Shown here piece by piece: positions 29,418-38,943 of a DNA stretch of 64,000 nucleotides. Source of the stretch: Amycolatopsis keratiniphila subsp. keratiniphila (lineage in GTDB: Bacteria > Actinomycetota > Actinomycetes > Mycobacteriales > Pseudonocardiaceae); NCBI RefSeq assembly GCF_001620365.2, contig NZ_LQMT02000010.1, positions 307,150 to 371,149 on the forward strand, in the 5' to 3' direction. A program made the translations under genes and the position numbers. How positions within the stretch are numbered: position 1 is the first letter of the stretch; each line of letters opens with the position of its first letter. The notes below the pieces were generated by a model. That model worked only from the letters and a program-made list of their open reading frames with translations. It made no database searches and had not been told where the DNA came from.

Positions 29418-30662
29418 CTAGCGCGTCGGCTGGGTGGAGTTCGACGGCGGCGCCGCGGACGAAGGCGGAGCCTGGGCGGTCGTGGAAGGCTGCGCCGGGG
29501 TGATCTTCGGGATCGCCGCGCTGAACGGCACGTCCGTCCTTTCCAGACAGTAGCCGCGGTAACCGTTGTAGCCGTTGAGGTTTCCGTCGTGGTCCTGGAC
29601 TCCCCGCTCGAGCCGCGGCCGCGGGTAGCGGTTGTCGTCGCCGATTTTCCGCTTCTCTCCCGTGCTCTGCTCGCAGGCGTACCGGGTCGTGCTGAGCGGG
29701 CGGCCGTTCTCGTCGTAGAGGTAGATCTCGGTCAGCGGTTTGCCCTCGGCGTCGAACGCGTAGATGTTCTCCACGTCCCCGCTGCCGTACGTCAGCTGCG
29801 GGTTCCCATAGCTGTCGTTGTAGCTCGGCCCATAGGGGCTGTTGTAGGAACCACCGCCGTAGGACCGTTTCGCGATCAGATCGACCGCCGCGCCCGCTCC
29901 GCCGAGCATGCTGCCGATGACGAACGCCGAGATCGGCACGGCCAGCCACAGCAGCCGCCGGTCGGTCTTCAGCTTCGGCCCCGCCCAGACCACCGCGACG
30001 GCGGCCAGCAGCATCAACGGCAGCAACAGCACGGCCTCGGTGTCGCGCAGCACGAGCAGCAGGCCGAAGATCACCAGCACCGCCGCGCACAGCACCCACC
30101 ACGCCGGCTTCAGCGTGCGGAAGTAGTTGACTCCCTTGCTGTTCCGGTTGTTCTGGAACGAGGTTGCGATCTCGCGGAGCTTGACCACCTCGGGCAGTTC
30201 CGCGATCGGCGCGACTCCCTTCCGCACCACGTAGGCGACGCTGATCGCGAGCACGGGTGCGACGAAAAGCAGGCCCAGCAACGGATCCACCCGCACCCAC
30301 ACCGCGGCCGCGAAGCCGAACAGCGCGAATCCGCCGACGGAGAACACCAAGCCCCAGAACGCGAACCGCGCTCCGCCGATCCCGGTCTTCACCTTCAGCA
30401 CGGTGGTCTTGCCGTCCGCGTCGGGCGGACGCGGCGGATAACCGCCGGACGCCCGCAATTCGGCGGCATAGCCTTCCGGGCTCCCCAGACGTTCGATCAA
30501 GGCGTCGACCTTGGGGTTCTCCCCCAGTTCCGCCTCCATCTCGGCGAGATGCGGCCGGACGTCTTCGAGGATCTCCTCGACTTCGCTCTCGGGCAGGTCG
30601 GCGAGCGCGCTCCTGACCCTCGCCAGATACACCCGCACGGCGGTCGGATTCTGCGTGCTCAT
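29418..30662 (-). CDS. HAAS-domain membrane protein
   Basis: A 414-residue protein with an N-terminal HAAS-like helical domain (about 1-65, YLARVRSALADLPESEVEEILEDVRPHLAE), several membrane helices (about 95-145 and 190-280) and an extracytoplasmic, Tyr/Gly/Ser-rich C-terminal region ending in a Pro/Ser/Thr tail. HAAS domains occur next to PadR regulators and are thought to modulate them from the membrane. Its start overlaps the PadR stop in an ATGA, as expected for such a pair. The C-terminal part (about 300-390) has two cysteines and no known domain. Confidence 0.8.
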   Translation of the reverse strand: MSTQNPTAVRVYLARVRSALADLPESEVEEILEDVRPHLAEMEAELGENPKVDALIERLGSPEGYAAELRASGGYPPRPPDADGKTTVLKVKTGIGGARFAFWGLVFSVGGFALFGFAAAVWVRVDPLLGLLFVAPVLAISVAYVVRKGVAPIAELPEVVKLREIATSFQNNRNSKGVNYFRTLKPAWWVLCAAVLVIFGLLLVLRDTEAVLLLPLMLLAAVAVVWAGPKLKTDRRLLWLAVPISAFVIGSMLGGAGAAVDLIAKRSYGGGSYNSPYGPSYNDSYGNPQLTYGSGDVENIYAFDAEGKPLTEIYLYDENGRPLSTTRYACEQSTGEKRKIGDDNRYPRPRLERGVQDHDGNLNGYNGYRGYCLERTDVPFSAAIPKITPAQPSTTAQAPPSSAAPPSNSTQPTR

Positions 30663-30982
30663 GCTGCCTCTCCCAACAGGCTGTTCATTGTCGTGGCGAA
30701 AGTCCGCCAGGTCTGCCCCGACTCTTCGAGGCGCTGACGACCCGGCTCGTTGAGGCTGTAGTACTTGCGGTGCGGGCCTTCCTCGCTCGGCACCACATAG
30801 GACGTCAGCAGGCCTGCCTTGTACAGCCGCCGAAGCGTCCCGTACACCGAAGCGTCGCCCACTTCCTGCAACCCCGCGACGCGGAGTCTTCGGAGCACGT
30901 CGTAGCCGTAGCCGTCCTCTCCGCGAAGCACCGCGAGAACGGCGAGGTCCAGCACGCCTTTAAGTAGCTGACTGATCTCCAC
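30659..30982 (-). CDS. PadR-family transcriptional regulator
   Basis: A 107-residue winged-helix regulator of the short PadR class. It has the helix LKGVLDLAVLAVLRGEDGYG, the recognition helix DASVYGTLRRLYKAGLL and the wing PHRKYYSLNEPGRQRLEE. The GTG at 30982 is preferred because GGGAGG lies nine bases before it. A TTG nine codons earlier lacks a site. It is translationally coupled to the HAAS membrane protein and probably controls this operon. Confidence 0.87.
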   Translation of the reverse strand: MEISQLLKGVLDLAVLAVLRGEDGYGYDVLRRLRVAGLQEVGDASVYGTLRRLYKAGLLTSYVVPSEEGPHRKYYSLNEPGRQRLEESGQTWRTFATTMNSLLGEAA

Positions 30983-31080
30983 AGTCGCGTCCCTCCCAGT
31001 CTTACGCAAGAGAAGGTACCACGCATTGCACAGTAGTGCGCACGGCGGAAGCCACTTGCGCCCGACGGGTGGTTCATGGG

Positions 31081-31096
31081 TTACTTAGTCCAGTAA
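31081..31096 (+). promoter_or_regulatory. candidate operator of the YtrA-type operon
   Basis: TTACT and AGTAA form an inverted repeat with a 6-bp spacer, 50 bp before the GntR start. GntR/YtrA repressors commonly bind such short repeats over their own promoter. Confidence 0.4.
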
Positions 31097-31146
31097 TGAA
31101 CCACCGCACCCCGAGAGGGTGCTCGAAGACGGGGAACGGAGGTGTC

Positions 31147-31524
31147 GTGCTCGACGAAGGAACACCCCTGTTCGTGCAGATCGCCGAACAGATCGCCGAC
31201 GACATCGCCGAGGGAAGCCTGGCCGAGGGGGAACGCGTGCCGTCAACCAACGAACTCGCCGCCTTCTACCGGATCAATCCGGCGACGGCGGCCAAGGGGA
31301 TCAACGTGCTCGCCGACGACGGCCTGCTCGAAAAACGGCGGGGTATCGGCATGTTCGTGGCCGCCGGCGCGCGGCAGAAGCTGCTCACCGACCGGCGGCA
31401 GCGGTTCGCCGAGCAGTACCTCGACCCGATGCTCATCGAAGCGAAGCGCCTCGGCATCGACGACGAAACCCTGATCTCGCTCATCCGCGGGAACGGACAC
31501 CGGAACGGAGGACCCGCCGCATGA
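31147..31524 (+). CDS. YtrA-subfamily GntR regulator
   Basis: A 125-residue GntR protein: winged helix (about 8-75, FVQIAEQIADDIAEG through NELAAFYRINPATAAKGINVLADDGLL) and a short dimerising tail (about 80-125) with no large effector domain, as in YtrA. The GTG at 31147 is used because GGAACGGAGG precedes it. The open frame upstream is not coding. It overlaps the ABC ATPase start in an ATGA, and YtrA regulators normally repress the transporter they are cotranscribed with. Confidence 0.88.
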   Translation: MLDEGTPLFVQIAEQIADDIAEGSLAEGERVPSTNELAAFYRINPATAAKGINVLADDGLLEKRRGIGMFVAAGARQKLLTDRRQRFAEQYLDPMLIEAKRLGIDDETLISLIRGNGHRNGGPAA

Positions 31525-32408
31525 CGCCGACCATTTCGACCACCGGCCTGACCCGGCGCTACGGCGACCACCTGGCGCTCGGCGATGTCTCGGTCGACAT
31601 CGAAGAAGGAAAGATCACCGGCCTGCTCGGCCGCAACGGCGCGGGCAAGAGCACCTTCCTGCGCATCGTCACCGCGCAGGAGTTCGCCAGCACCGGCTCG
31701 GTCCGCGTGTTCGGCGAGACCCCGGTCGAGAACGAGCGGGTGCTGCGGCGCCTGGTGCTCGTCCGCGAAGACCAGCAGTTCCCGGATTTCAAGGTGCGGC
31801 ACGCGCTTTCGGCGGCGTCGTGGTTCTACCCGAACTGGGACGCGGAACTGGCCGAAAACCTGCTCCGCGACTTCGATCTGCCGACCAAACGCCCGATCAA
31901 GAAGCTCTCGCGAGGGATGCGTTCGGCGCTGTCGATCACGATCGGGCTCGCGGCCCGGGCGGAGCTCACGCTGCTCGACGAGCCGTACGCGGGCCTCGAC
32001 GCCGTCGCGCGCCAACTGTTCTACGACCGGTTGCTCGACGACTATTCGGCCCATCCCCGCACGATCCTGCTCTCCACGCACCTGATCGACGAGGTCGCCG
32101 ATCTGCTGGAGCACGTGGTGATGATCGACAAGGGCCGCGTCGTCCTCGACGCGCCCGCCGACGAACTGCGCGGCACGGCCGTCACGGTTTCCGGCCCCGC
32201 CCTCGCGGTGGGCGACTTCGTCGCCGGCCGCCGGGTGCTGCACCGCCGCAAGATCGGGTCGCGCGCTTCGGTCACCGTCGCCGAGGCGCTCGCCCCCGCC
32301 GACAAGGCGAAGGCGAAGGCCCTGCACCTGAAGCTGGAGCCGCTTTCCTTGCAGCAGTTGATGGTGCACACCTCCAACGGACAGACCGCAGAGGAGGCGT
32401 CCGCATGA
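31521..32408 (+). CDS. ABC transporter ATP-binding protein
   Basis: A 295-residue ATPase with Walker A GRNGAGKST near residue 37-45, the signature KLSRGMRSALSI (LSRGM replacing LSGGQ), Walker B LTLLDEPYAGLD and a C-terminal extension (about 215-295) of unknown role. It pairs with the membrane protein gene that overlaps its stop. In YtrA operons the transporter often exports envelope-active compounds. The substrate here is unknown. Confidence 0.88.
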   Translation: MTPTISTTGLTRRYGDHLALGDVSVDIEEGKITGLLGRNGAGKSTFLRIVTAQEFASTGSVRVFGETPVENERVLRRLVLVREDQQFPDFKVRHALSAASWFYPNWDAELAENLLRDFDLPTKRPIKKLSRGMRSALSITIGLAARAELTLLDEPYAGLDAVARQLFYDRLLDDYSAHPRTILLSTHLIDEVADLLEHVVMIDKGRVVLDAPADELRGTAVTVSGPALAVGDFVAGRRVLHRRKIGSRASVTVAEALAPADKAKAKALHLKLEPLSLQQLMVHTSNGQTAEEASA

Positions 32409-33094
32409 ACACCCTGGTCAACGTCGCGCGCTACCACCTGGTGGACCGGCTCCAGTACGTCGTCCTCCCGGTCGGCATCACGTTCTTCGCCTTCGGGGTG
32501 AATCTCGCGATCTTCTCGCTGATCCCCGAAACACCCGAGGAGAACTACTCCGGCGGCCTGTTCACGCTGTTCGTGTTCATGCTCGTCTGCGGGGCCCTGA
32601 GCATGACGAAATCGCTCCCGTTCGGGCTCGCACTCGGTGTGTCGAGGCGGTCTTACTACCTCGGGACGATCCTGCTGGTCGCCGGGCTCTCCGCGGTGTA
32701 CGCGGTGGGGGTCACCGTGTTCCAGGGGATCGAAGACGCGACCGGGGGCTGGGGGCTCGGTCTCAACTACTTCCGCGTTCCCTGGCTGCTCGACGGTCCC
32801 TGGTACCTGACCCTGCTCACCTCGTTCGTGTTCCTGTTGCTGATGTTCGTCTACGGTATGTGGTACGGCCTGATCTACCGGCGTGCCGCGGTGGTGGGTG
32901 TCGTCCTGTTCGGCGCGGCGCAGGTCCTGGTGCTGCTGGGCGCGGTGCTGGTGCTCAGCTGGACCGATTCCTGGCCGAAGCTCGGGGAGTTCTTCAGCAC
33001 GTTGACCGTCGGCGGGATGACCGGGGTCCTCGCGTTGCTGGTCTGCCTCGCCGGGGCGGGCGGGTTCGCCACGATGCGCCGCGTCACCGTCTGA
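32405..33094 (+). CDS. ABC transporter permease
   Basis: A 229-residue membrane protein with six predicted helices, partner of the ATPase whose stop it overlaps by ATGA at 32405-32408. It resembles ABC-2-type permeases in size and layout, with no further diagnostic motif. The long open frame upstream in the same phase is antiparallel to the real ATPase frame and is not used. Confidence 0.82.
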   Translation: MNTLVNVARYHLVDRLQYVVLPVGITFFAFGVNLAIFSLIPETPEENYSGGLFTLFVFMLVCGALSMTKSLPFGLALGVSRRSYYLGTILLVAGLSAVYAVGVTVFQGIEDATGGWGLGLNYFRVPWLLDGPWYLTLLTSFVFLLLMFVYGMWYGLIYRRAAVVGVVLFGAAQVLVLLGAVLVLSWTDSWPKLGEFFSTLTVGGMTGVLALLVCLAGAGGFATMRRVTV

Positions 33095-33122
33095 AAGTCC
33101 TTCCACACCAAGGAGTTCCGTT

Positions 33123-33470
33123 ATGGCCGTGGCTCATGTGGTGTTGTCGGTGCTGCTGATCGCGATCTTCGCGGTACTGGGGGTGGCGAAGGTCCTGCGT
33201 CAGCCGGCGTTGGTCGCCCGGACCGAAAGGCTCGGCTTCTCGGTCCGGGGGATCCAGGGGATCGGCGCGCTGGAGATCGCCGGGGCGGTGGGCCTGGCGG
33301 CCGGATTCTTCTGGCCGCCGCTGGGGGTCGCCGCGGCGATCGGCCTGGTGGCGTTGCTGATCGGGGCGGCGATCTCCCACGCCCGGGCAGGAGACGGGGT
33401 CAAGGACATCGCCCCGCCGGTCTGGCTCGCGCTGGTCTCGGCGGCGGCCGCCGTCACCGCGGTCGTCTAG
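33123..33470 (+). CDS. DoxX-family membrane protein
   Basis: A 115-residue DoxX-like protein with four hydrophobic helices and the short GIQGIGALEIAGAVGL stretch typical of small DoxX proteins. Function of the family is mostly unknown. Some members act in thiol and oxidative-stress complexes. It starts 28 bp after the permease stop, behind an AAGGAG site, and may be cotranscribed. Its TAG stop runs straight into the repeat array. Confidence 0.82.
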   Translation: MAVAHVVLSVLLIAIFAVLGVAKVLRQPALVARTERLGFSVRGIQGIGALEIAGAVGLAAGFFWPPLGVAAAIGLVALLIGAAISHARAGDGVKDIAPPVWLALVSAAAAVTAVV

Positions 33471-33575
33471 CCGTAATTCGCGTGATTGGAGGCGGAACTC
33501 GCGTGATTGAGGGCGGAACTCGGGTATGACGCCTTCAATCACGCGAGTTACGGCTTAAATCACGCGAGTTACGGA
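33470..33575. repeat. 21-nt repeat-palindrome array, locus 2
   Basis: Three units in one orientation (GCCGTAATTCGCGTGATTGG and two GGCGGAACTCG-type copies) are followed by two inverted units (AATCACGCGAGTTACGG). They fill the space between the DoxX stop and the convergent membrane gene and extend into that gene, supplying its last five codons and stop. Confidence 0.75.
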
Positions 33576-34745
33576 TTCACGGGCCAGGTCCCGGACGCGC
33601 CCGACCACGGCGGACCGCCGCCAGGCGCGGGTGACCTCCACCAGCCACGCCGCTTCGGTGGCGATGTCGGGCTCGTCGAGGTAGGTCGCCGGAACGTCGT
33701 CGGGGGCGTACCGGCGGCCCGCCTCGGAGGCGGCGAGCGCGGCGGCCAAGGTCGCGGCCTCGACCGTCGCGGCCACGCGGGCTTCGGGGATCTTCGCCTT
33801 GCGTGCTTCGGCTTCCGCGACGGGCGGGAGGTCCGGATCGAAGTAGGGCCGCAGTGCGAGATGGCCGTCCCGGATCTCGATGACCCTGCGGTACAAGGCG
33901 AATTCGACACCGCCCGGCATACCGGGGCCCGGGTCCAGCGCGATTCCCGGGACGGCTTCGCGCAGTGCGGCCCACAACGGTTCGATCCGCCGGTACGTCC
34001 GGTACGTGCCGATCAGCCGGAACGGGGTGGCCAGCGCGGGTCCCCACACGCTGAGCGTCGCGCCCGCCCCGGCGAGGCCGACGCTCAGCGCCGCCAGGAT
34101 CGCCGAGAGCGTGTCCTCGCCGGCGTCGACCGCGCCGGTGGTGGCGAGGATGTAGATGTCGTCGACGTCCCAGAAAGTCCAGCCCAGCGCGGAAACCCCG
34201 CCACCGACGAGCAGCCACAGCCCCGTGCGAAGCGGGCCGGGATCGGCGTGCAGCGCGAAGCGGGCGAAGACGATCGAGAACGTCAGCAGGCTGATCAGAC
34301 CGTAGACGAGGAAAAGAACGTTGTACGCGACGAACCAGCCGAGCCCGCCCGGTCCGGCGGCGGTGTGCTCGCCGACGCGGTAGCTGCCGGAGAGGAAGAA
34401 GAGCGCGATCTCGGCGGCCACCACGGTCCAGGACAGCACCGCGTGCCAGCCGATCCGCTTGCCCTCCCCCAGTTTCAGCGAATGCGCGAACGCGACCGCG
34501 AAGGCCATCGCGCCGATCTTGAGCAGATCGGCCGCGAGGTTCAGGAGACTGCCGACGGGTTCTTCGACGCCGACGGCGTTCTCCATCGCCGGGGTGAGCA
34601 GCATGATGCCGCCCGCGATGCACATCCCGAAGGCGCTGAGGAACCACATCCGCCGCCGGGGCTGGGTGTGCCTGGCCTGGATCAGCTTGTAGCCGAAACC
34701 CGCGAACGCCACCACGCAACAGAAGTACGCGATGGTCTCGATCAC
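33555..34745 (-). CDS. MAB_1171c-like seven-helix membrane protein
   Basis: A 396-residue protein with about seven membrane helices in the first 230 residues and a soluble cytoplasmic part (about 250-396) containing a conserved-looking WAALREAVPGIAL segment. This layout matches the actinobacterial family called MAB_1171c putative transporter (DUF6545). The GTG start overlaps the stop of the ImmA/IrrE-like gene in a GTGA. Its last residues (VTRVI) and stop are encoded by the dispersed repeat, which suggests the repeat altered the original 3' end. The function is unknown. Confidence 0.75.
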   Translation of the reverse strand: MIETIAYFCCVVAFAGFGYKLIQARHTQPRRRMWFLSAFGMCIAGGIMLLTPAMENAVGVEEPVGSLLNLAADLLKIGAMAFAVAFAHSLKLGEGKRIGWHAVLSWTVVAAEIALFFLSGSYRVGEHTAAGPGGLGWFVAYNVLFLVYGLISLLTFSIVFARFALHADPGPLRTGLWLLVGGGVSALGWTFWDVDDIYILATTGAVDAGEDTLSAILAALSVGLAGAGATLSVWGPALATPFRLIGTYRTYRRIEPLWAALREAVPGIALDPGPGMPGGVEFALYRRVIEIRDGHLALRPYFDPDLPPVAEAEARKAKIPEARVAATVEAATLAAALAASEAGRRYAPDDVPATYLDEPDIATEAAWLVEVTRAWRRSAVVGRVRDLARESVTRVI

Positions 34746-35305
34746 GGCAGACGCCGTTTCCGGCTGCCGAAGAGGTTGTCGACCCTGGCCATCCCGCCCG
34801 CGAGATCGCTCGCGCTCTCGTCGAGCCGGGCCGTGCCACGCACCGACGTCCGCGCGACGCGTTGCGCGAGGAGACTGGCGAGCAGTTCGGCCTCCTGCTC
34901 TTCGACTGCGCTGTAACTCGTGCGGCCGAGCACGCGGCGGATGAGTTCGGGCGCGAGATTCGGCATGAGTGCCTTGCCGGCGGCCGCGTCGAGCGCGATC
35001 CCGTCGGCTCCCGCGTCCGCACCGACGTGACCGCACAGCAGGTGGCCGACCTCGTGCAGCAGGATATGCCGCCGGTGCAGGGCGGTGGTGTTGGTCGGAT
35101 AGAGGATGTAGTCCGCGCGCTCGGTGCTCATCAGCAGCCCGCAGGGGCCGCTGGAGGGGACGCTGACCTGCATCAGTTCGATCGGACGGCCACGCTCGGC
35201 GGCAAGCTCCGCGACGAAGGACTCCGCGTCGAAGGGTTCGGGAAGCGCCACGCCGTCGGCGAGATTCCGGCAGCGGCGCCACAACTCCTTACGGCGGCGA
35301 TCCAC
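34742..35305 (-). CDS. ImmA/IrrE-like zinc metallopeptidase
   Basis: A 187-residue protein with the zincin motif HEVGH at residues 84-88 and a downstream EEQEAE (135-140) that probably supplies the third zinc ligand. Such DUF955 proteases usually cleave or activate a partner XRE-type repressor. Here the partner is encoded immediately upstream: the GTG start follows the XRE stop with no gap. The C-terminal tail (about 150-187) is basic. It overlaps the membrane protein gene by four bases. Confidence 0.85.
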   Translation of the reverse strand: MDRRRKELWRRCRNLADGVALPEPFDAESFVAELAAERGRPIELMQVSVPSSGPCGLLMSTERADYILYPTNTTALHRRHILLHEVGHLLCGHVGADAGADGIALDAAAGKALMPNLAPELIRRVLGRTSYSAVEEQEAELLASLLAQRVARTSVRGTARLDESASDLAGGMARVDNLFGSRKRRLP

Positions 35306-35746
35306 TCACGACTCCTTCTTCTGGCCGCCCCGTCCGGATTCCCTGCGGGCGATCGCGTCGATCATGTCGCTGATGGTGTCGAGTCCGTCGGGGGAAAGCG
35401 TTACCGCCCGGAGCGCGACGTCGCGGACGCCCGCGTCGCGAAGGGCGCCGAGGAGCGCGAGTTCCTCGGCGATCTTGGCGCTCTGCTCGTCGTCGAAGAA
35501 GTACGCGGGCGAAACGCCGAAGAACTGGGCGAGCGCCTCGAGATGGCGTTTCGTCGGGTTGTCGCGGCGGCCGGTGCGCAGCTGCCACAGGTACGTCGTC
35601 GAAAAGCTCTCCCCGGTGGCCTCACGGCACGCCTTGGCCACCTCTTCGTGGCTGTACGGTTCGCGATCGGGTCTCAGCACGATCTGGAACAGCTTGTCGA
35701 TCTTCTCGGCGAGCGTCGTCTTACCGGGCTCGGTCGCGGCCACCAT
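35306..35746 (-). CDS. EspR-like XRE-family DNA-binding protein
   Basis: A 146-residue helix-turn-helix protein. The HTH (about 33-80, with TYLWQLRTGRRDNPTKRHLEALAQFFGV) and the C-terminal dimerisation part (about 85-135) closely follow the layout of mycobacterial EspR, a nucleoid-associated regulator. It is the first gene of a three-gene unit with the metallopeptidase and the membrane protein, and is likely the peptidase target or the regulator of the unit. The ATG follows a purine-rich GGAGTGGG. Confidence 0.85.
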   Translation of the reverse strand: MVAATEPGKTTLAEKIDKLFQIVLRPDREPYSHEEVAKACREATGESFSTTYLWQLRTGRRDNPTKRHLEALAQFFGVSPAYFFDDEQSAKIAEELALLGALRDAGVRDVALRAVTLSPDGLDTISDMIDAIARRESGRGGQKKES

Positions 35747-35813
35747 CCCACTCCCTACCTCTCGTGCCCGTTCATGCTAGTTGACGCGGGCCCCGCGCCG
35801 TACACGACAGTTT

Positions 35814-36674
35814 TCACCTCGTGCGCGGCTTCGGCTGGCACCGCGGGCAGGAGAACGACGAACGGTTCATGAAGGGGTCGCGCCGGATCGCCGTCCCGCA
35901 CCGGCCGCAGGGCAGTCCTTCCTGGCCGTAGGCGTCGAGCGAGCGGTCGAAGTATCCGGATTCGCCGTTGATGTTGACGTAAAGCGCGTCGAACGAGGTC
36001 CCGCCGACGACCAGCGCCTCCGCCATCACCTCGCTGGCGGCGGTGAGCACGGTGCGGCCGTGGGCGGCGGTGAGCTTGTCGGTCGGGCGGGCCCAGTGGA
36101 GCTTGGACCGCCAGAGTGCCTCGTCGGCGTAGATGTTGCCGATCCCGGAGACGAGCGTCTGGTCGAGCAGCGCGCGTTTGAGCTCGGTCCGCCTCGACCG
36201 CAGCGCGCGGACGGCCTGGTCGAGGTCGAACCGCGGATCCATCGGGTCGCGGGCGATATGGGCGATGGTGCCCGGCAACGCCGTCCCGTCGACCTCGGTG
36301 AGTTCCGCGAGCGCGAGCCCGCCGAAGGTCCTCTGATCGACGAAGCGCAGCTCCGGCCCTTTGTCGGCGAAGCGGAACCGCACGCGAAGGTGCTTCTCGT
36401 CGGGCGCGTCCCCGGGCTGGACGAGCATCTGGCCGCTCATGCCGAGGTGCGCGAGCATGGCCTGGCCGTCGGAGAGCTCCAGCCACAGGTACTTGCCGCG
36501 GCGCCGGGCGGCCGCGATCTTCACGCCGGAGAGCCGTCCGCCGAAATCCTCGGCGCCGAGTTCGTGGCGGCGGATCGCGCGGGCGTGGAGGACTTCGACC
36601 TCGGTGATCGTCCGGCCCGAGACATGCGCCTCGAGCCCGGCACGGACCACCTCGACCTCGGGGAGTTCGGGCAT
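35814..36674 (-). CDS. mutM: formamidopyrimidine-DNA glycosylase
   Basis: A 286-residue base-excision repair enzyme that removes 8-oxoguanine and nicks the site. The N-terminal PELPEVE with the catalytic proline and E3 is intact. K61 (RRGKYLW) is the beta-elimination lysine, and the C-terminal zinc finger has CGRCG and CPRCQ. The ATG at 36674 is chosen so that proline is residue 2, which the mechanism requires. An in-frame ATG 20 codons earlier is discounted. Confidence 0.96.
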   Translation of the reverse strand: MPELPEVEVVRAGLEAHVSGRTITEVEVLHARAIRRHELGAEDFGGRLSGVKIAAARRRGKYLWLELSDGQAMLAHLGMSGQMLVQPGDAPDEKHLRVRFRFADKGPELRFVDQRTFGGLALAELTEVDGTALPGTIAHIARDPMDPRFDLDQAVRALRSRRTELKRALLDQTLVSGIGNIYADEALWRSKLHWARPTDKLTAAHGRTVLTAASEVMAEALVVGGTSFDALYVNINGESGYFDRSLDAYGQEGLPCGRCGTAIRRDPFMNRSSFSCPRCQPKPRTR

Positions 36675-36711
36675 GCCGTCGATTCTCCCACCGGCGGACC
36701 GGTGCGGACGG

Positions 36712-38070
36712 TCAGGGAGCGAGCGGCCCGACATCCGCCTTCGTCAAGGCTTTCCGCGCCCCTCCCGGCAGCAGTTCGTCGGCCCCGACGTCGTACTTCC
36801 CGGACCGCGTCTGCAAATCGAAATCGGTGCCGGCGTACGGGTAGGAGCCGACACCGGCGTCGACCGCCGGGCTCCCCGAGGACAGCCGGTACAACCCGTC
36901 CTGCACCAGCTTGGGGTCGACGGCCTTATAGCCGCCCGAAGGCATTCCCGCGGGCCCGCCCCAGGCGATGTTCCCCTCGTACTTCACGTCCGAACCGCCC
37001 GGCATGCTCACGAGTTTTCCGGTCCCCTGCAGGATGTTGTTCGCGAGCACGCAGTCCTTGGGCTTGAAGTCGCCACCATCGCCGTGGATGCCGTCGGTGG
37101 TCCCGACGACGGTGTTGTACGCGACCACGACCCGGTCGGGGCGGTCGTGGAGTTTGCTGTCCGGCCCGCTGTCCGCCTCGTTGCCCGAGCCGAAGACGAT
37201 CCCGCGGTTCGCCGTGGTGTGCACGTAGTTGTTGACGATCTTGTGGTCGTTTCCGTGGAACCGGATCCCGGACCGGCCCAGCAGGATGTTCCCCTCCACC
37301 ACGCTGCGATCCCCGTGGCGCAGCACGATGAAGCCGCGGCTGTCGCGGATCGTGTTGTACCGCACGACGTTGTCCGACGACTTCACGGAGATCGCCTCGG
37401 AATCCCCGTCGGCCTTCTCGAAAAGGTTGTACTCGACGACCCCGCCCGCCGAGTACTTCTGGTGGTGGCTCAGCCCGAACCGGATCGACTCGCCACCGTT
37501 CGAACCGGTGAACTTGTGGTTGGAGAAGTAGTTGTGGTGCACCTTGACCCGCTTCGCCATGTCCTTGGCCGGGCCGAGCACCTGCAGGAAGACGCCCTGG
37601 GTGGTGCGGTTCTGCATGACGTTGTGATCGAACTCGGTGTCGTCACCGTTGAGAGTGACCCAGTTGCCGCCGCCGGAGAGCTGGACGTCGAGCCGGGTCA
37701 GCCGGTTGTGCGTGCTGCCCACCGGCACGCTCATCGAGCCACCGTGCCGGAGCTTGAACCCGCGCAACACGACATGCGAAGCACCCGAAGAGAACGAGAA
37801 ACCCGCGGAACCCTTGATCTCGGCCTTGCCGACGTGTTCCGCGGTGATGGTGATCGGCGCGTTCGCCGTTCCCGACCGTTTGATCGCGATGGCCGAGCCC
37901 GCCGAATAGCTTCCGTCGGCCAGCCGGATCTCGTCGCCGGGACCGGCTTTGTCGATCGCCGCCTGCAAGGCGCTCAACGACGTCACCCGGACGACTTGGG
38001 CGGCCGAAGCCGTGGCAGGACCTGTCACGAACGCCAGAATCGCGGCTGTGACCAGGCAGAAATGACGCAT
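36712..38070 (-). CDS. secreted polysaccharide lyase, PL6 family
   Basis: A 452-residue exported protein: signal peptide (1 to about 23, ending ASA) and a right-handed beta-helix with repeated N-x-hydrophobic turns (for example [27 protein letters not shown]). The domain matches chondroitinase B/alginate lyase (PL6) enzymes, which cleave uronic-acid polysaccharides. The gene interrupts the otherwise conserved rnc-mutM order of actinobacteria, which suggests later insertion. It may form an operon with mutM 37 bp downstream by position only. Confidence 0.85.
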   Translation of the reverse strand: MRHFCLVTAAILAFVTGPATASAAQVVRVTSLSALQAAIDKAGPGDEIRLADGSYSAGSAIAIKRSGTANAPITITAEHVGKAEIKGSAGFSFSSGASHVVLRGFKLRHGGSMSVPVGSTHNRLTRLDVQLSGGGNWVTLNGDDTEFDHNVMQNRTTQGVFLQVLGPAKDMAKRVKVHHNYFSNHKFTGSNGGESIRFGLSHHQKYSAGGVVEYNLFEKADGDSEAISVKSSDNVVRYNTIRDSRGFIVLRHGDRSVVEGNILLGRSGIRFHGNDHKIVNNYVHTTANRGIVFGSGNEADSGPDSKLHDRPDRVVVAYNTVVGTTDGIHGDGGDFKPKDCVLANNILQGTGKLVSMPGGSDVKYEGNIAWGGPAGMPSGGYKAVDPKLVQDGLYRLSSGSPAVDAGVGSYPYAGTDFDLQTRSGKYDVGADELLPGGARKALTKADVGPLAP

Positions 38071-38181
38071 CCGCCGACCTCTCGACAGGCGACCTGAACG
38101 GTCGCGTCAGTGGCGGCGGACTGCGATGAGGTTACTGATTCACCGGCTCGTGCGTCAACGAACCGTCCCGGTGAAGGGGAC

Positions 38182-38928
38182 TCAGGTCGTCTTCGGGGGC
38201 TGCTCGATGTCGAGCTCGGCCGAAAGCTGACGCCAGGCCGTCTCGGCGGCCTTCTGCTCGGCTTCCTTCTTGGTCGTTCCCGAGCCGTAGCCGAGTTCAC
38301 GCCCGCCGACGAGGACGGTGGCGCTGAACTCCTTGCGGTGATCCGGCCCGGTGTCCTCGACCTTGTACTCGGGCACGCCGAGCCCGGCCGACGCCGTCAA
38401 CTCCTGGAGGCTGGTCTTCCAGTCCAGGCCGGCGCCACGCAGCGGCGCCTCGGCGAGCAGGCCGTCGAACAGGTGGTGCACGAGCTTGCGCGCGACGTCG
38501 ATGCCGTGCTGCTGGTACGCGGCGCCGATGACGGCCTCGAGCCCGTCGGCGAGGATGCTCGCCTTGTCCCGGCCGCCGGTGAGCTCTTCGCCCTTGCCCA
38601 GCAACAGGTGCCTGCCCAGCCCGCCCTCGCCGAGGCCGCGCGCGACCCTGGCCAGCGCGTGCATGTTGACCACGCTGGCACGGAGCTTCGCGAGCTGACC
38701 TTCGGCCAGTTCGGGATGGGTGTTGTAGAGGTGGTCGGTGACGACCAGGCCCAGCACCGCGTCCCCGAGGAACTCCAAACGCTCGTTCGGCGGCAACCCA
38801 CCGTTCTCATAGGCATAAGAACGGTGGGTCAACGACAGCGTCAGCAGCTCGGGCTCGATCGTGATCCCGAGTGCTTCGAGCAGTGGTGCGGGGTCCGCGG
38901 GTGGTCCACCGGCCGACTTGCCCCCCAT
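38182..38928 (-). CDS. rnc: ribonuclease III
   Basis: A 248-residue double-strand-specific endoribonuclease. The signature ERLEFLGDA is at residues 49-57 and a second acidic patch near 122 ([13 protein letters not shown]) completes the metal site. A double-stranded-RNA-binding domain covers about 165-240. It starts 15 bp after the rpmF stop, in the conserved order yceD-rpmF-rnc. An ATG at 38928 sits behind weak purines, and coupling to rpmF is likely. Confidence 0.96.
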   Translation of the reverse strand: MGGKSAGGPPADPAPLLEALGITIEPELLTLSLTHRSYAYENGGLPPNERLEFLGDAVLGLVVTDHLYNTHPELAEGQLAKLRASVVNMHALARVARGLGEGGLGRHLLLGKGEELTGGRDKASILADGLEAVIGAAYQQHGIDVARKLVHHLFDGLLAEAPLRGAGLDWKTSLQELTASAGLGVPEYKVEDTGPDHRKEFSATVLVGGRELGYGSGTTKKEAEQKAAETAWRQLSAELDIEQPPKTT

Positions 38929-38943
38929 GTCGTCAGCTGCCGA

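Noticed and set aside
28171..30300. A 709-codon minus-strand frame spanning the AspRS, T-box and HAAS regions
   Set aside because: It crosses three independent features, including a structured leader, in a different phase. Low complexity and Arg-rich, so a shadow.
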